From contig JAOPVX010000137.1 in the NCBI GenBank assembly GCA_025965975.1, forward strand, positions 1 through 64,000: a DNA stretch of 64,000 bases. Reading direction: 5' to 3'. Both the position numbers and the translations under genes were made by a program. This DNA is from Mycobacterium sp. (lineage in GTDB: Bacteria; Actinomycetota; Actinomycetes; Mycobacteriales; Mycobacteriaceae). Of the stretch, positions 46,513-55,399 are shown piece by piece. Within the stretch, counting starts at the first letter, position 1; every line of letters starts with the position of its first letter. A model generated the notes under the pieces. That model saw only the letters and a list, made by a program, of their open reading frames with translations, had not been told where the DNA came from and searched no databases.

Positions 46513-47016
46513 TCAACCGGCGTCGTAAACGTCGGCCGCGGGCGTGGCCATCACACGCTGCGCCAGCTGCGCCTTGAGTGCGTCGAGCCGCTGCTCCTGC
46601 GCCTCTGTGCGGTTCTCTGCGCGAGCCAGATCGACGAACTCGTCGGTGACGAAGCTGTCGCGCAGCAGCAGGGTCGCGGTGCGTCCTTCGACAGTCACCA
46701 CGAACACGAAGTCCTCTCGTAGTCGGCCGAGGTCACCTCGAACAAGGGAGCGGTCGACGACGTAGCGGCCGTCGGACACGGCACGCGTTACCGCCTCGAA
46801 TCCGTCGCGCGCACCTGGTCCGCGAAACGCCGTTCGCACCGTGATCGACCGGCGCTCGGGTGCTCCGTCGGGGGACAGCGCCGCGAACGCCCGCTGCATC
46901 ACCTTGAACGCCATCGCGACGCCCGCGGGGGAGTGCGGTCCGTGGTAGCGCATCATGTCGTCGAACGTGAACGTGATTGTCCGGCCACATTCTTCGACCG
47001 CAAGAGCATCGGTCAC
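46513..47016 (-). CDS. Small FmdE-like protein coupled to molybdopterin oxidoreductase
   Basis: 167 aa from a GTG that overlaps the oxidoreductase stop as GTGA. FDDMMRYHGPHSPAGVAMAFKVMQRAFAAL resembles the FmdE core (H-G-x-x-x-P-G-x-x-x-G), with the usual cysteine replaced by Ser. The rest (RSITVRTAFRGPGARDGFEAVTRAVSDGRY, EGRTATLLLRDSFV) also has FmdE-like phrasing. FmdE-type proteins accompany molybdenum or tungsten enzymes in other organisms; a maturation or partner role is inferred. Resemblance is weak. Confidence 0.55.
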   Translation of the reverse strand: MTDALAVEECGRTITFTFDDMMRYHGPHSPAGVAMAFKVMQRAFAALSPDGAPERRSITVRTAFRGPGARDGFEAVTRAVSDGRYVVDRSLVRGDLGRLREDFVFVVTVEGRTATLLLRDSFVTDEFVDLARAENRTEAQEQRLDALKAQLAQRVMATPAADVYDAG

Positions 47017-49301
47017 CGTTCGGCGATCACCGGCGGCTGATGCGCCCGCACCGGCGGCAGTGGCCCGCTGAACTTCTCCACCTGAACCAGCACATGCGCG
47101 CCGGTGCAGCCCCGTGCCAGTGACGACGTGCCGGCATCGTCGGTGAGCACGTTCGGGTTGCCGTGCACACACATGGCGTCCGGATCGGCGGGGTCGGCCG
47201 GGTCGAACCAGGCTCCGGTGGCCAGCTGCACCACGTCGTGGCGCAGGCGATCGTCGCCCACCACGCCTGCCAGGCAGGCGCCGCGGTCGTTGAATACCCG
47301 CACCACGTCGCCATTGACCAGCCCGCGAGCCGCGGCGTCGGCCGGATGCATCCGGATCGGTTCGCGCCCTTGCACTTTCGATTTCTGGCTGACCGCGCCG
47401 ATATCGAGCTGGCTGTGCAGCCGCGTCGCCGGCTGGTTGGCCAGCAGGTGCAGCGGATAGCGCGCCGCGCGCGGGCCGCCGAGCCATTCGGACGGCTCAA
47501 ACCACTTCGGGTGACCGGCGCAGTCGGCGTAGGAGAACCCGTCGATGTCTGCCGAGAAGATCTCGATCCGCCCGCTGGGCGTGTTCAGCCGGTGGGTTTT
47601 CGGATCGGCGCGGAAGTCGGCCAGCAGCGTCAGCCCGTTCTCGATGGGCAACCGCAGTCGACCCCGCCGCCAGAACTCCTCGAACGCCGGCACCGCGAAA
47701 TCCAGTCCGGCGGCCCACTTGTCGTACAGGTGCGCGAGCCATTGCCGCGCGGTTCGGCCCTCGGTGAACTGGTCGCCGAACCCGAGTGCCTCGGCCAGCG
47801 CTGCGAATGTCGTGTAGTCGTTGCGGGATTGCGCGTACGGCTCGGCCAGCTTCGGCATCGCCATCAGCAGCGGGTCATTGCGGGAACCGGAGTAATCGTC
47901 GCGCTCGAACGCGGTGGTGGACGGCACCACGATATCGGCGTGCTTGGCCATCGCGGTCCAGTACGGGTCGTGCACGACGATCGTGTCGACGCGGCCGAGG
48001 GCGCGCCGTAGCCGGGGAATGTTCTGGTGGTGGTGAAACGGGTTGCCGCCCGCCCAGTACACCAACCTGATGTCGGGGTAGGTCAGCCGCAGCCCGTTGT
48101 AGTCAAACGGTTCGCCAGGATGCAGCAGCATGTCGTTGATCGCCGCGACCGGGATGAACGTCCGCACCGGATTGGGGCCCTGCGGCAGCGACGGCAGCCT
48201 GCAGCGAAGCGGCGGCAGCCCGGGTTCGTTCATCGACCCGTAACCGTGCCCGAAACCGCCTCCGGGAAGGCCGATCTGGCCGAGCATGGCCGCCAGCGTC
48301 AGACCCATCCATGGGGCTTGCTCACCGTGCCGGGTCCGCTGCAGCGACCAGCTGACGGTGACGATCGTGCGGCAGGCCGCCATCCGCCGTGCCAGCGCGG
48401 TCAGGTCGTCGGCGGGCAGCCCGCAGATCGCCGATGCCCAACGCGGCGACTTCGCTACGCCATCGTCAACGCCGAGCAGGTAGCGCTCGAACCGGTCGTA
48501 GCCGGTGCAGTAGGTGCGCAGGAAGTCGCGGTCGGCCAGCGATTCGGTGGCCAGCACGTAGGCCAGGCCCAGCATGATCGCGACATCGGTGGCTGGCACC
48601 GGCGCATGCCATTCGCAATCGCCGTCGACGTCGTCGCGCAGCGGCGAGAACGACACGATGCGTCCACCGCGATCCCGGAACCGCCGCAATGCGTCACGGG
48701 CCGGATGGCCGGTGGTGCCACCGTGGTTGATTCCGGTGTTCTTCAGCGCCAGGCCGCCGAAGCACACCAGCAGATCGGTGTGTTCGACGATGACCTCCCA
48801 CGCGGTGGACCGTTTGAACAGGTCGTCGTGGGTGCCGACCACCCGCGGCATGATGACGCCGGTGGCGCCGAGACTGTAAGAGTGGCGCGAAAAGGTATAC
48901 CCGCCAAGCAGTTTGAGGAATCTGTGCACCTGGCTCTGTGCGTGGTGGAACCGGCCGGCGCTGGCCCAGCCGTACGAGCCACCGTAGATCGCTTCGTTGC
49001 CGTACCTGTCGACGACGCGGCGCAACTCGCCCGCAAGGAGTTCGGTGAGTTCATTCCACGAAACGGCGACGAACTCGTCGGCGCCCCGCCGCGTGCTCGG
49101 GCCGGGCCCGTCGCGCAGCCAGCCTCGCCGCACCGCCGGCGTGGTGATGCGCGCCGAATGCCGAATGGCACCGGGCAGGTTGCCCAGAAGGGGTGACGGG
49201 TCGGTGTCGCCGTCCAGCGGTGCAACGGAAGCGATATCGCCGGATTCGATGCCCGCCGAGAAGCCGCCCCAATGGGTCAGGGTCGTCGGGGCATGGGCCA
49301 T
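47013..49301 (-). CDS. Molybdopterin oxidoreductase, BisC/TorZ-like
   Basis: 762 aa from the ATG at 49301 (MAHAPTTLTHWGG). DMSO-reductase family without N-terminal [4Fe-4S] cysteines. The molybdenum serine is probably in YGGSYGWASAGRFHHAQ (residues ~110-126), as in biotin- and TMAO/DMSO reductases. Further motifs: SYSLGATGVIMPRVVG, VTVSWSLQRTRHGEQAPWMGLTLAAMLGQIGLPGGGFGHGYGS and the C-terminal ANQPATRLHSQLD dinucleotide-binding domain. No Tat signal, so cytoplasmic; likely reduces S- or N-oxides. Confidence 0.88.
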   Translation of the reverse strand: MAHAPTTLTHWGGFSAGIESGDIASVAPLDGDTDPSPLLGNLPGAIRHSARITTPAVRRGWLRDGPGPSTRRGADEFVAVSWNELTELLAGELRRVVDRYGNEAIYGGSYGWASAGRFHHAQSQVHRFLKLLGGYTFSRHSYSLGATGVIMPRVVGTHDDLFKRSTAWEVIVEHTDLLVCFGGLALKNTGINHGGTTGHPARDALRRFRDRGGRIVSFSPLRDDVDGDCEWHAPVPATDVAIMLGLAYVLATESLADRDFLRTYCTGYDRFERYLLGVDDGVAKSPRWASAICGLPADDLTALARRMAACRTIVTVSWSLQRTRHGEQAPWMGLTLAAMLGQIGLPGGGFGHGYGSMNEPGLPPLRCRLPSLPQGPNPVRTFIPVAAINDMLLHPGEPFDYNGLRLTYPDIRLVYWAGGNPFHHHQNIPRLRRALGRVDTIVVHDPYWTAMAKHADIVVPSTTAFERDDYSGSRNDPLLMAMPKLAEPYAQSRNDYTTFAALAEALGFGDQFTEGRTARQWLAHLYDKWAAGLDFAVPAFEEFWRRGRLRLPIENGLTLLADFRADPKTHRLNTPSGRIEIFSADIDGFSYADCAGHPKWFEPSEWLGGPRAARYPLHLLANQPATRLHSQLDIGAVSQKSKVQGREPIRMHPADAAARGLVNGDVVRVFNDRGACLAGVVGDDRLRHDVVQLATGAWFDPADPADPDAMCVHGNPNVLTDDAGTSSLARGCTGAHVLVQVEKFSGPLPPVRAHQPPVIAER

Positions 49302-49424
49302 GAGGCCGAGTTTAGGGCCGGCCCGCGAGGTTCTCCGGTCGGCGGCCCCCGCCAGTCGACCAACCATCCGGTTGGATGGGGTACCTTGGCGGTAACAGTC
49401 CGTACCAGTTCATGGAGGTCAGCC

Positions 49425-50585
49425 ATGGGCAGCGTCGTCAAATACGGCCGCACCCTCTTCGAGCCCGAGCACGATCTGTTCCGCGAGTCCTACCGCGCGT
49501 TCCTGGATCGGCACGTCGCGCCGTACCACGAGCAGTGGGAACAGGAGAAGATCGTCGACCGCGGCGTCTGGCTCGAGGCCGGCAAGCAGGGCTTTCTCGG
49601 CATGTCGGTACCCGAGGAGTACGGCGGCGGCGGAAACCCCGACTTCCGCTACAACGTGATCATCAACGAGGAGACCGTTGCGGGGCGCTACAGCGGGATC
49701 GGCTTCGGCCTGCACAACGATGTCGTCCTGCCATACCTGCTGCGGCTGGCCAATGAGGAGCAGAAGCAGCGCTGGCTGCCGCAGTTCTGCACAGGGGAGA
49801 TCATCACCGCGATCGCGATGACCGAGCCCGGCACGGGCAGCGACCTGCGGGGCATCAAGACCCGCGCTGTCAAAGAGGGCGACCACTACGTCGTCAACGG
49901 CGCAAAGACCTTCATCACCAACGGGATCAACGCCGATCTGGTGATCGTGGTGGCGCAGACCGACCCGGACAAGGGCGCGATGGGCTTCTCCCTGCTGGTC
50001 GTCGAGCGCGGCATGGAGGGCTTCGAACGCGGCCGCAAACTCGACAAGATCGGGCTCGACGCGCAGGACACCGCAGAGCTGTCGTTCACCGACGTCAAAG
50101 TTCCCGCCGAGAACCTGCTCGGCGACGAAGGCATGGGTTTCATCTACCTCATGCAGAACCTGCCACAGGAACGCATCGGCATCGCCGTGATGGCGGCCGC
50201 AGCGATGGAGAATGTGCTCGAGGGTACCCTGCAATACGCCAAGGAGCGCAAGGCATTTGGCCGTCCCATCGGCAGCCAGCAGAACAGCCGCTTCCTGTTG
50301 GCCGAGCTTGCGACAGAAGCCACAGTGGTGCGGATGATGGTCGACGAGTTCCTGCGGTTGCATCTCGAGGAGAAGCTGACGGCCGAGCAAGCGGCAATGG
50401 CGAAGTGGTACTCGACCGAGAAGCAGGTCTACCTGATCGACCGGTGCCTGCAACTGCACGGCGGCTACGGCTACATGCGTGAATATCCGGTCGCGAGGGC
50501 CTATCTCGACGCACGCGTGCAGACGATCTACGGCGGCACGACCGAGATCATGAAGGAGATCATCGGGCGCAGCATGGGTGTCTAA
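49425..50585 (+). CDS. fadE20: Acyl-CoA dehydrogenase FadE20
   Basis: FAD-dependent first step of beta-oxidation or related acyl-CoA catabolism. 386 aa from the ATG at 49425 (MGSVVKYGRTLFEPEHD), the same length as Rv2724c; the longer frame upstream runs into the divergent oxidoreductase promoter. IAMTEPGTGSDLRGIKT is the FAD/substrate signature; QNLPQERIGIAVMAAAAM and QLHGGYGYMREYPVARAYLDARVQTIYGGTTEIMKEIIGR complete the family pattern. Confidence 0.93.
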   Translation: MGSVVKYGRTLFEPEHDLFRESYRAFLDRHVAPYHEQWEQEKIVDRGVWLEAGKQGFLGMSVPEEYGGGGNPDFRYNVIINEETVAGRYSGIGFGLHNDVVLPYLLRLANEEQKQRWLPQFCTGEIITAIAMTEPGTGSDLRGIKTRAVKEGDHYVVNGAKTFITNGINADLVIVVAQTDPDKGAMGFSLLVVERGMEGFERGRKLDKIGLDAQDTAELSFTDVKVPAENLLGDEGMGFIYLMQNLPQERIGIAVMAAAAMENVLEGTLQYAKERKAFGRPIGSQQNSRFLLAELATEATVVRMMVDEFLRLHLEEKLTAEQAAMAKWYSTEKQVYLIDRCLQLHGGYGYMREYPVARAYLDARVQTIYGGTTEIMKEIIGRSMGV

Positions 50586-50731
50586 ACGACGCCGCGATGC
50601 CCAGCGCCTAGCGCAGGCCAGGTATTTTCTCTCCAACATCGGCGATGGTCCTTGGTAATCGAGGTCCGCTGACGCAGAGTTGACGAACGCGATGCTTATC
50701 GCAGTGGTTTCGCCGACGGCGGGGAGGATGA

Positions 50732-52690
50732 ATGAGCTGGCAGCGGATGGTGCGCCGCACAGTGCTTGGGCGGGCGGCCATCGGTCTGCTGGCGGTCGCG
50801 GCGGTTGAGCTGCTGGCGCCGATCGCGGGGGCCACACCCGACGCCGACGCCGACGCCGCGATCACCGCGGCCTGGGAGGCCAACGGCGGCGCCACCGGTC
50901 CGCTCGGACCTAAGGACGGCGGCCTCTATCAGGCTGGTGACGGCTTCGGCCAGAACTTCCCCGGCGGCAAGATCTTCTTCACTGCGGCCACCGGCGCCCA
51001 CATCATGACAGGCGCGATCCTGGACAAGTACCAGTCGCTCGGCGGGCCCGCCGACAGCGACCTGGGCTTCCCCACGATCGACGAGGGCGCCGGGCGCGCC
51101 GCGGACAGCCGCAACACCACGTTCAGCGCCTCCGACAGCCCAGTGATCTTCTGGACCCCGGCCACCGGCGCATGGGTCGTTCGCGGGGCGATCAACGCGG
51201 CATGGGACAAGCTCGGTGGCTCGGCGGGACCGGAGGGCGTGCCGGCCGACGACGAGATGTATCACGGCGACGTCGTCACGCAGAAATTCACCGGCGGCGA
51301 GCTGTCCTATGACAGGAAGGCCAAGACCTTCACCACCGTTCCCCCCGAACTCGCCGGACAACTCGCAGGCCTTCAGATCCCGGACGACCCGGCATCGGCG
51401 ATCAACGCGGCCAGGCGCGCCGCAGGGGGAGCGCTTGGCCCACTTGGCGCTGCGCAAGGCCCGCCGTACCCGATCGGCGCCGACGGCCTTGGCCAGAACT
51501 TCGCGGGCGGCAAGATCTTCTACAGCCCCGCGACCGGAGCCAACGTCGTGACGGGCCAGGTACTGGCCAAATACGAAAGCGTCGGCGGACCGCAGGGCGA
51601 TCTGGGCCTGCCGACGTCCAGCGAGGTCGACGGCGGCCTTGCCACCGAGAGCCGGATGAGCAGCTTCGCCGCCAAGGATGCGCCCGTCATCTTCTGGACC
51701 CCCGACTACGGCGCCGTCATCGTGCGCGGCGCCATGAACGCCGCATGGCAGAAGCTGGGCGGCGCAACCGGCTCGTTGGGCGCACCCATGGCCGACCAGA
51801 CCGAAAGCGGCAAGGTGATCACGCAGCGATTCAGCGGCGGCGTGGTTTCGTGGGACCGGTCCAAGAACGCCTTCAGCACCGAGCCGGCGAACCTGGCGTC
51901 GGGGCTGGCCGGCCTTCAGGTGCCGGGACAGGATGTGCCCAAACCACCGCCCGCTAACCCGCAGGCTTCAGACACCAACGCCAACAAGTGGTTTGTGTGG
52001 AACTGGTGGTGGCTGCTCGCCATCGTTCCGGTGTTGGTGTTGGTCGGGCTGGTGGCCTTCGCGGCGCTGCGCAATCGTCGGCCCGGGCGCGATGACGAGC
52101 GGCTCGACACAGGCGATGACGGGTTCGACCAGGGCGAGGGGCCGACGTATGACGCCGTACCGGCGGCAGCCGGTCACGCGTCGGAAAGCATCGACGACCG
52201 TGCCGCCCAGCTGTACGGCGGTCGCTATGCGCGGGAAGGGCTGGGGTCGCTGCCGTCGACGTCGGCCGGCCGGGAGTATCCGCAGGCACCGATGGGCCTG
52301 TGGGCAGCGCCGGAGCACGCCGACGAGGCCGTCACGACGCTGGAACCGGCAGCGGCACAGGAAACCCTTGCGCCGCAGAAGGATGAGGAAGATCCCGACA
52401 AGGTCGACACCGCACCGACCCGCGTCGAGCACGACCCGCTGACCGACACCGGCCGGCACGCGCGCATCGAGGTCGACGACCCGGCGCCGCCGCGCACCGC
52501 ACTTCACCTGCCGCTGGATGATCCCAGCCGAGCGCCGGAGGGCTACCCGATCAAGGCCGACACCAAGTCCGGTTTGTACTGGGCGCCCGGCGGCGCGCTC
52601 TATGACGAGGCGCGCGCCGAAATCTGGTTCGCCAGTGAGGAACTCGCTCTCACCAATGGGTTCGTCAAGGACGACAAGGCTGGCAACTAG
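50732..52690 (+). CDS. LGFP-repeat, sunset-domain envelope protein (Rv2721c-like)
   Basis: 652 aa. Signal/anchor N-terminus ending near IAGATPDADAD. Several LGFP repeats (GATGPLGPKDGG, GPADSDLGFPTIDEG, GPQGDLGLPTSSEV, GATGSLGAPMADQ) of the type that contacts the arabinogalactan wall. One membrane helix near 425-447 (LLAIVPVLVLVGLVAFAAL), then a charged, acidic cytoplasmic region and a C-terminal sunset domain (GYPIKADTKSGLYWAPGGALYDEARAEIWFASEE). A GGGGAGG ribosome site precedes the ATG. A wall-to-cytoplasm linker is implied. Confidence 0.85.
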   Translation: MSWQRMVRRTVLGRAAIGLLAVAAVELLAPIAGATPDADADAAITAAWEANGGATGPLGPKDGGLYQAGDGFGQNFPGGKIFFTAATGAHIMTGAILDKYQSLGGPADSDLGFPTIDEGAGRAADSRNTTFSASDSPVIFWTPATGAWVVRGAINAAWDKLGGSAGPEGVPADDEMYHGDVVTQKFTGGELSYDRKAKTFTTVPPELAGQLAGLQIPDDPASAINAARRAAGGALGPLGAAQGPPYPIGADGLGQNFAGGKIFYSPATGANVVTGQVLAKYESVGGPQGDLGLPTSSEVDGGLATESRMSSFAAKDAPVIFWTPDYGAVIVRGAMNAAWQKLGGATGSLGAPMADQTESGKVITQRFSGGVVSWDRSKNAFSTEPANLASGLAGLQVPGQDVPKPPPANPQASDTNANKWFVWNWWWLLAIVPVLVLVGLVAFAALRNRRPGRDDERLDTGDDGFDQGEGPTYDAVPAAAGHASESIDDRAAQLYGGRYAREGLGSLPSTSAGREYPQAPMGLWAAPEHADEAVTTLEPAAAQETLAPQKDEEDPDKVDTAPTRVEHDPLTDTGRHARIEVDDPAPPRTALHLPLDDPSRAPEGYPIKADTKSGLYWAPGGALYDEARAEIWFASEELALTNGFVKDDKAGN

Positions 52691-52694
52691 GCCG

Positions 52695-53363
52695 CTAGAT
52701 CTTACGGAGGACAGTGACGATCTTGCCAAGCACCGCCGCTTCGTTGCCAGGGATCGGATCAAAAGCGGGGTTGTGCGGCATCAGCCACACCTGACCCCGC
52801 GTTCGCTTGAATGTCTTGACGGTCGCTTCACCGTCGATCATCGCCGCGACGATGTCGCCGTTGTCGGCAACGTTCTGCTGACGCACGACCACCCAGTCGC
52901 CGTCACAGATGGCCGCGTCGATCATCGAATCACCGACCACCTTGAGCAGGAACAGCGACCCCTCGCCGACGAGTTCGCGTGGCAGCGGGAAGACGTCCTC
53001 GACGGCTTCCTCGGCCAGGATCGGCCCGCCTGCGGCGATGCGGCCGAGGACCGGCACAAAGGTGGGTTCCGGTAGTGCATCCGAGCCAGCAACGTCGGTG
53101 GCGATGATGCGCGACACGCCGTCGTCGGCGCCTCGCACGTCGACGGCGCGTGGCCGGTTGGGGTCGCGGCGCAGATAGCCCTTGCGCTCGAGCGTCCGTA
53201 GCTGATGAGCCACCGACGAGGTCGAGGTCAGGCCGACCGCATCACCGATCTCCCTGATGCTCGGCGGATAGCCACGACTGGTCACCGAGGCGCGAATGAC
53301 GTCAAGGATGGTGCGCTGACGCTCGGTGAGACTGGCCCGGTTGCCGCTGCTGTCTTCGCTCAT
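52695..53363 (-). CDS. lexA: SOS repressor LexA
   Basis: 222 aa from the ATG at 53363 ([10 protein letters not shown]). Winged HTH at residues ~12-75 ([34 protein letters not shown]). Self-cleavage site Ala111-Gly112, with the serine-lysine dyad Ser146 (GDSMID) and Lys183 (ATVKTFKR). Divergent from chiZ; the LexA box at 53396-53411 lies 33 bases before the start, indicating autoregulation. Confidence 0.97.
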   Translation of the reverse strand: MSEDSSGNRASLTERQRTILDVIRASVTSRGYPPSIREIGDAVGLTSTSSVAHQLRTLERKGYLRRDPNRPRAVDVRGADDGVSRIIATDVAGSDALPEPTFVPVLGRIAAGGPILAEEAVEDVFPLPRELVGEGSLFLLKVVGDSMIDAAICDGDWVVVRQQNVADNGDIVAAMIDGEATVKTFKRTRGQVWLMPHNPAFDPIPGNEAAVLGKIVTVLRKI

Positions 53364-53395
53364 GGCGCCGAATGTAGTCCGCGCCGAGCCAATAA

Positions 53396-53411
53396 TCAAA
53401 CATGTGTTCGA
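53396..53411. promoter_or_regulatory. LexA box before lexA
   Basis: TCAAACATGTGTTCGA: one mismatch to TCGAAC-N4-GTTCGA. Position just upstream of lexA suits autorepression. Confidence 0.88.
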
Positions 53412-53455
53412 GGCGTGTCGCATCTGGACGCCTTGCCGGATCTCGCCGCCGAAAC

Positions 53456-53478
53456 TTGTCGGTGGGCTGCCCTATCGT
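53456..53478 (+). promoter_or_regulatory. PafBC-type promoter upstream of chiZ
   Basis: TTGTCGGTG, eight bases, TATCGT: exact match to the RecA-NDp/PafBC motif, pointing toward the LysM gene 95 bases downstream. Same pattern as the recA promoter in this window, so both are expected to be induced by DNA damage without LexA. Confidence 0.8.
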
Positions 53479-53489
53479 TTGGCAACAGT

Positions 53490-53547
53490 TCGATCACATG
53501 TTCTATAAATCGAACACGTGAGCGAGTACATTCGAACACAAGAGCGA
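53490..53547. promoter_or_regulatory. Cluster of degenerate LexA boxes before chiZ
   Basis: Three LexA-like sites: TCGATC-N4-GTTCTA (53490-53505), TCGAAC-N4-GAGCGA (53510-53525) and TCGAAC-N4-GAGCGA (53532-53547). The last two have one perfect half-site and the same poor half-site, 22 bases apart. All lie downstream of the PafBC-type promoter, where bound LexA could block elongation or initiation. Confidence 0.65.
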
Positions 53548-53572
53548 AAACGACGGAGTGGAAGGCAGACAG

Positions 53573-54034
53573 ATGACGATCCTCGACACCCGAGAAATCC
53601 AGGGAGTGCCGATGAACAAGCCGGTGGTCAGGCCCGGGTTCCGGCCGGCCGACGTCCGGCGGCGGCCCCGGTCGAACCGGCCCGGCGGGGAGCCGCTGCG
53701 CTACCGCGGCAGCGGCGTGCTGATGTCCCGGGCATCGCACCGCCGGCGGCCCATCACGCCCGCGACCACGGTGGTGCTCGCGCTTATCGCGTCGGGAATC
53801 ACCGTGTGGCTCGGTCTGGTCGCCCAGTTCGGCGGGGTGACTGGAGGCGAAGCGCCGGTGCCGGACCGGCTGGCCGTGATCCAGGTGCAGACAGGGGAGA
53901 CGCTGCAGCAGGTGGCCCACCGGGTCGCCCCCGACGCGCCGGTCGGCCAGGTTGTCGAGCGCATCCGCGAGCTCAACCAACTCGACTCCGTGGCGCTTGA
54001 CGCCGGTCAGACGCTTATCGCACCCATCGCGTGA
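53573..54034 (+). CDS. chiZ: LysM-domain DNA-damage-inducible division-block protein
   Basis: 153 aa (Rv2719c/ChiZ-like), from the ATG at 53573 with GGAAGG upstream. Arg-rich, unstructured cytoplasmic N-terminus, one membrane helix ([22 protein letters not shown]), then a C-terminal LysM peptidoglycan-binding domain ([50 protein letters not shown]). Rv2719c is induced by DNA damage and delays septation. Its control region combines LexA and PafBC sites. Confidence 0.9.
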   Translation: MTILDTREIQGVPMNKPVVRPGFRPADVRRRPRSNRPGGEPLRYRGSGVLMSRASHRRRPITPATTVVLALIASGITVWLGLVAQFGGVTGGEAPVPDRLAVIQVQTGETLQQVAHRVAPDAPVGQVVERIRELNQLDSVALDAGQTLIAPIA

Positions 54035-54196
54035 CGGTGCGCCGCGAGCGGTGAAAGGTATTGCCGCACAACGGCTCCGGCAGACGCATTGACGACAAGT
54101 GCTCCAATCGCACCGGCGCTGGGCTCCGCGGGTGGCACGCAGGTACGCTCGAAGAGGTTCGAGGTAGTTGTTTGTCGTCGCGGCGAAGGAGCAGTG

Positions 54197-54667
54197 ATGC
54201 ACTGTCCGTTCTGCCGTCACCCCGATTCCCGGGTGGTCGACTCGCGCGAAACCGACGAAGGTCAGGCGATCCGGCGCCGGCGGTCATGTCCGGAATGCGG
54301 CCGTCGGTTCACCACGGTCGAGACGGCGGTGCTGGCGGTCGTGAAGCGCAGCGGCGTCACCGAGCCCTTCAGCCGCGAGAAGGTCATCCGCGGGGTGCGA
54401 CGGGCCTGCCAGGGCCGACAGGTCGACGACGACGCGTTGAATCTGCTCGCGCAACAGGTGGAAGACACCGTCCGCGCGGCGGGCTCGCCCGAGGTGCCCA
54501 GCCATGAAGTAGGGCTCGCGATCCTTGGTCCGCTGCGCGAGCTCGACGAGGTGGCCTACCTGCGATTCGCCTCGGTCTACCGATCGTTCTCGTCGGCGGA
54601 GGATTTCGAGCGGGAGATCGAAGCGCTGCGGTCGCATCGTGAGTCCCCACAGCCGGCCAAGGGCTGA
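54197..54667 (+). CDS. nrdR: Ribonucleotide reductase repressor NrdR
   Basis: 156 aa. Zinc ribbon from CPFC (residues 3-6) and [10 protein letters not shown], then the ATP-cone domain ([35 protein letters not shown]), which senses dATP. Start at the ATG at 54197; the frame is open 36 codons upstream but conservation begins with MHCPFC. Represses nrd operons. Confidence 0.96.
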   Translation: MHCPFCRHPDSRVVDSRETDEGQAIRRRRSCPECGRRFTTVETAVLAVVKRSGVTEPFSREKVIRGVRRACQGRQVDDDALNLLAQQVEDTVRAAGSPEVPSHEVGLAILGPLRELDEVAYLRFASVYRSFSSAEDFEREIEALRSHRESPQPAKG

Positions 54668-54678
54668 CCGCCCGTTCG

Positions 54679-55365
54679 TCAATCGATCTGCTTCATCCCG
54701 TCGCTCACCACACGGCCGGCGATGCGTACCCAGCCTTCGGGGCTCCACCGGGTGTGGATCACCGACCCCTTGCCCTGCACGATGGTCAGGTCGCGGCTGA
54801 GGTAGTCGGTGATCCGTACGGCCGCGGCGCCGGTGGCCTCATCCTCGGGCGCGCCGAGGTTCGCGGCGAACATCCGGGAGCGCACCACGCCCTGCTCCTT
54901 GTCTGCCCACGTCCACAAATAGTTCTGCATGTCGTCGGGATAGTCATCCGGGTCCGCCGCGAAGAGCTCATCGGTCGACTCGAGGTCGTAGATCGCGAAC
55001 TCCGGCGCCCACTCCGAGCGGGCGCTGATCGCAGTCAGATCGTCTTCGTACATGACCTGCACGATGCCGGCAGGCACCTGCAGCGTGTTCACGGGCGTGC
55101 CCTGGTCGCGCAGGAACCACGAGGCGCCGACGGTCGGATGCCCCGCGAACGGCAGTTCGGTCGCCGGCGTGTAGATCAGCATGCGTGCGGTGTTCGCACC
55201 CGGCTCGGGCAGATCGATGAATATCGTTTCGCTGTAACCCAATTGGGTGGCTATCCGCTGCCGGTCTTCTGGATCCACTGTGCTGGCGTCGACGACGCCG
55301 AGGGGATTGCCGAACTTGCCGTGCGCGTCGGTGAAAACGCGCAGCACTGTCACGTCGATGGCCAT
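54679..55365 (-). CDS. PhzF-family isomerase-like protein
   Basis: 228 aa (Rv2716-like). [23 protein letters not shown] at the N-terminus and [15 protein letters not shown] are PhzF hallmarks (diaminopimelate-epimerase fold); the family's catalytic glutamate region is YSETIFI. Shorter than typical PhzF (~280-300 aa) by weak spacing in the second half. Substrate unknown. 11 bases separate it from the convergent nrdR. Confidence 0.82.
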   Translation of the reverse strand: MAIDVTVLRVFTDAHGKFGNPLGVVDASTVDPEDRQRIATQLGYSETIFIDLPEPGANTARMLIYTPATELPFAGHPTVGASWFLRDQGTPVNTLQVPAGIVQVMYEDDLTAISARSEWAPEFAIYDLESTDELFAADPDDYPDDMQNYLWTWADKEQGVVRSRMFAANLGAPEDEATGAAAVRITDYLSRDLTIVQGKGSVIHTRWSPEGWVRIAGRVVSDGMKQID

Positions 55366-55399
55366 GCGCCGATGCTACGACGTGGCGGTCAGGCGACCG

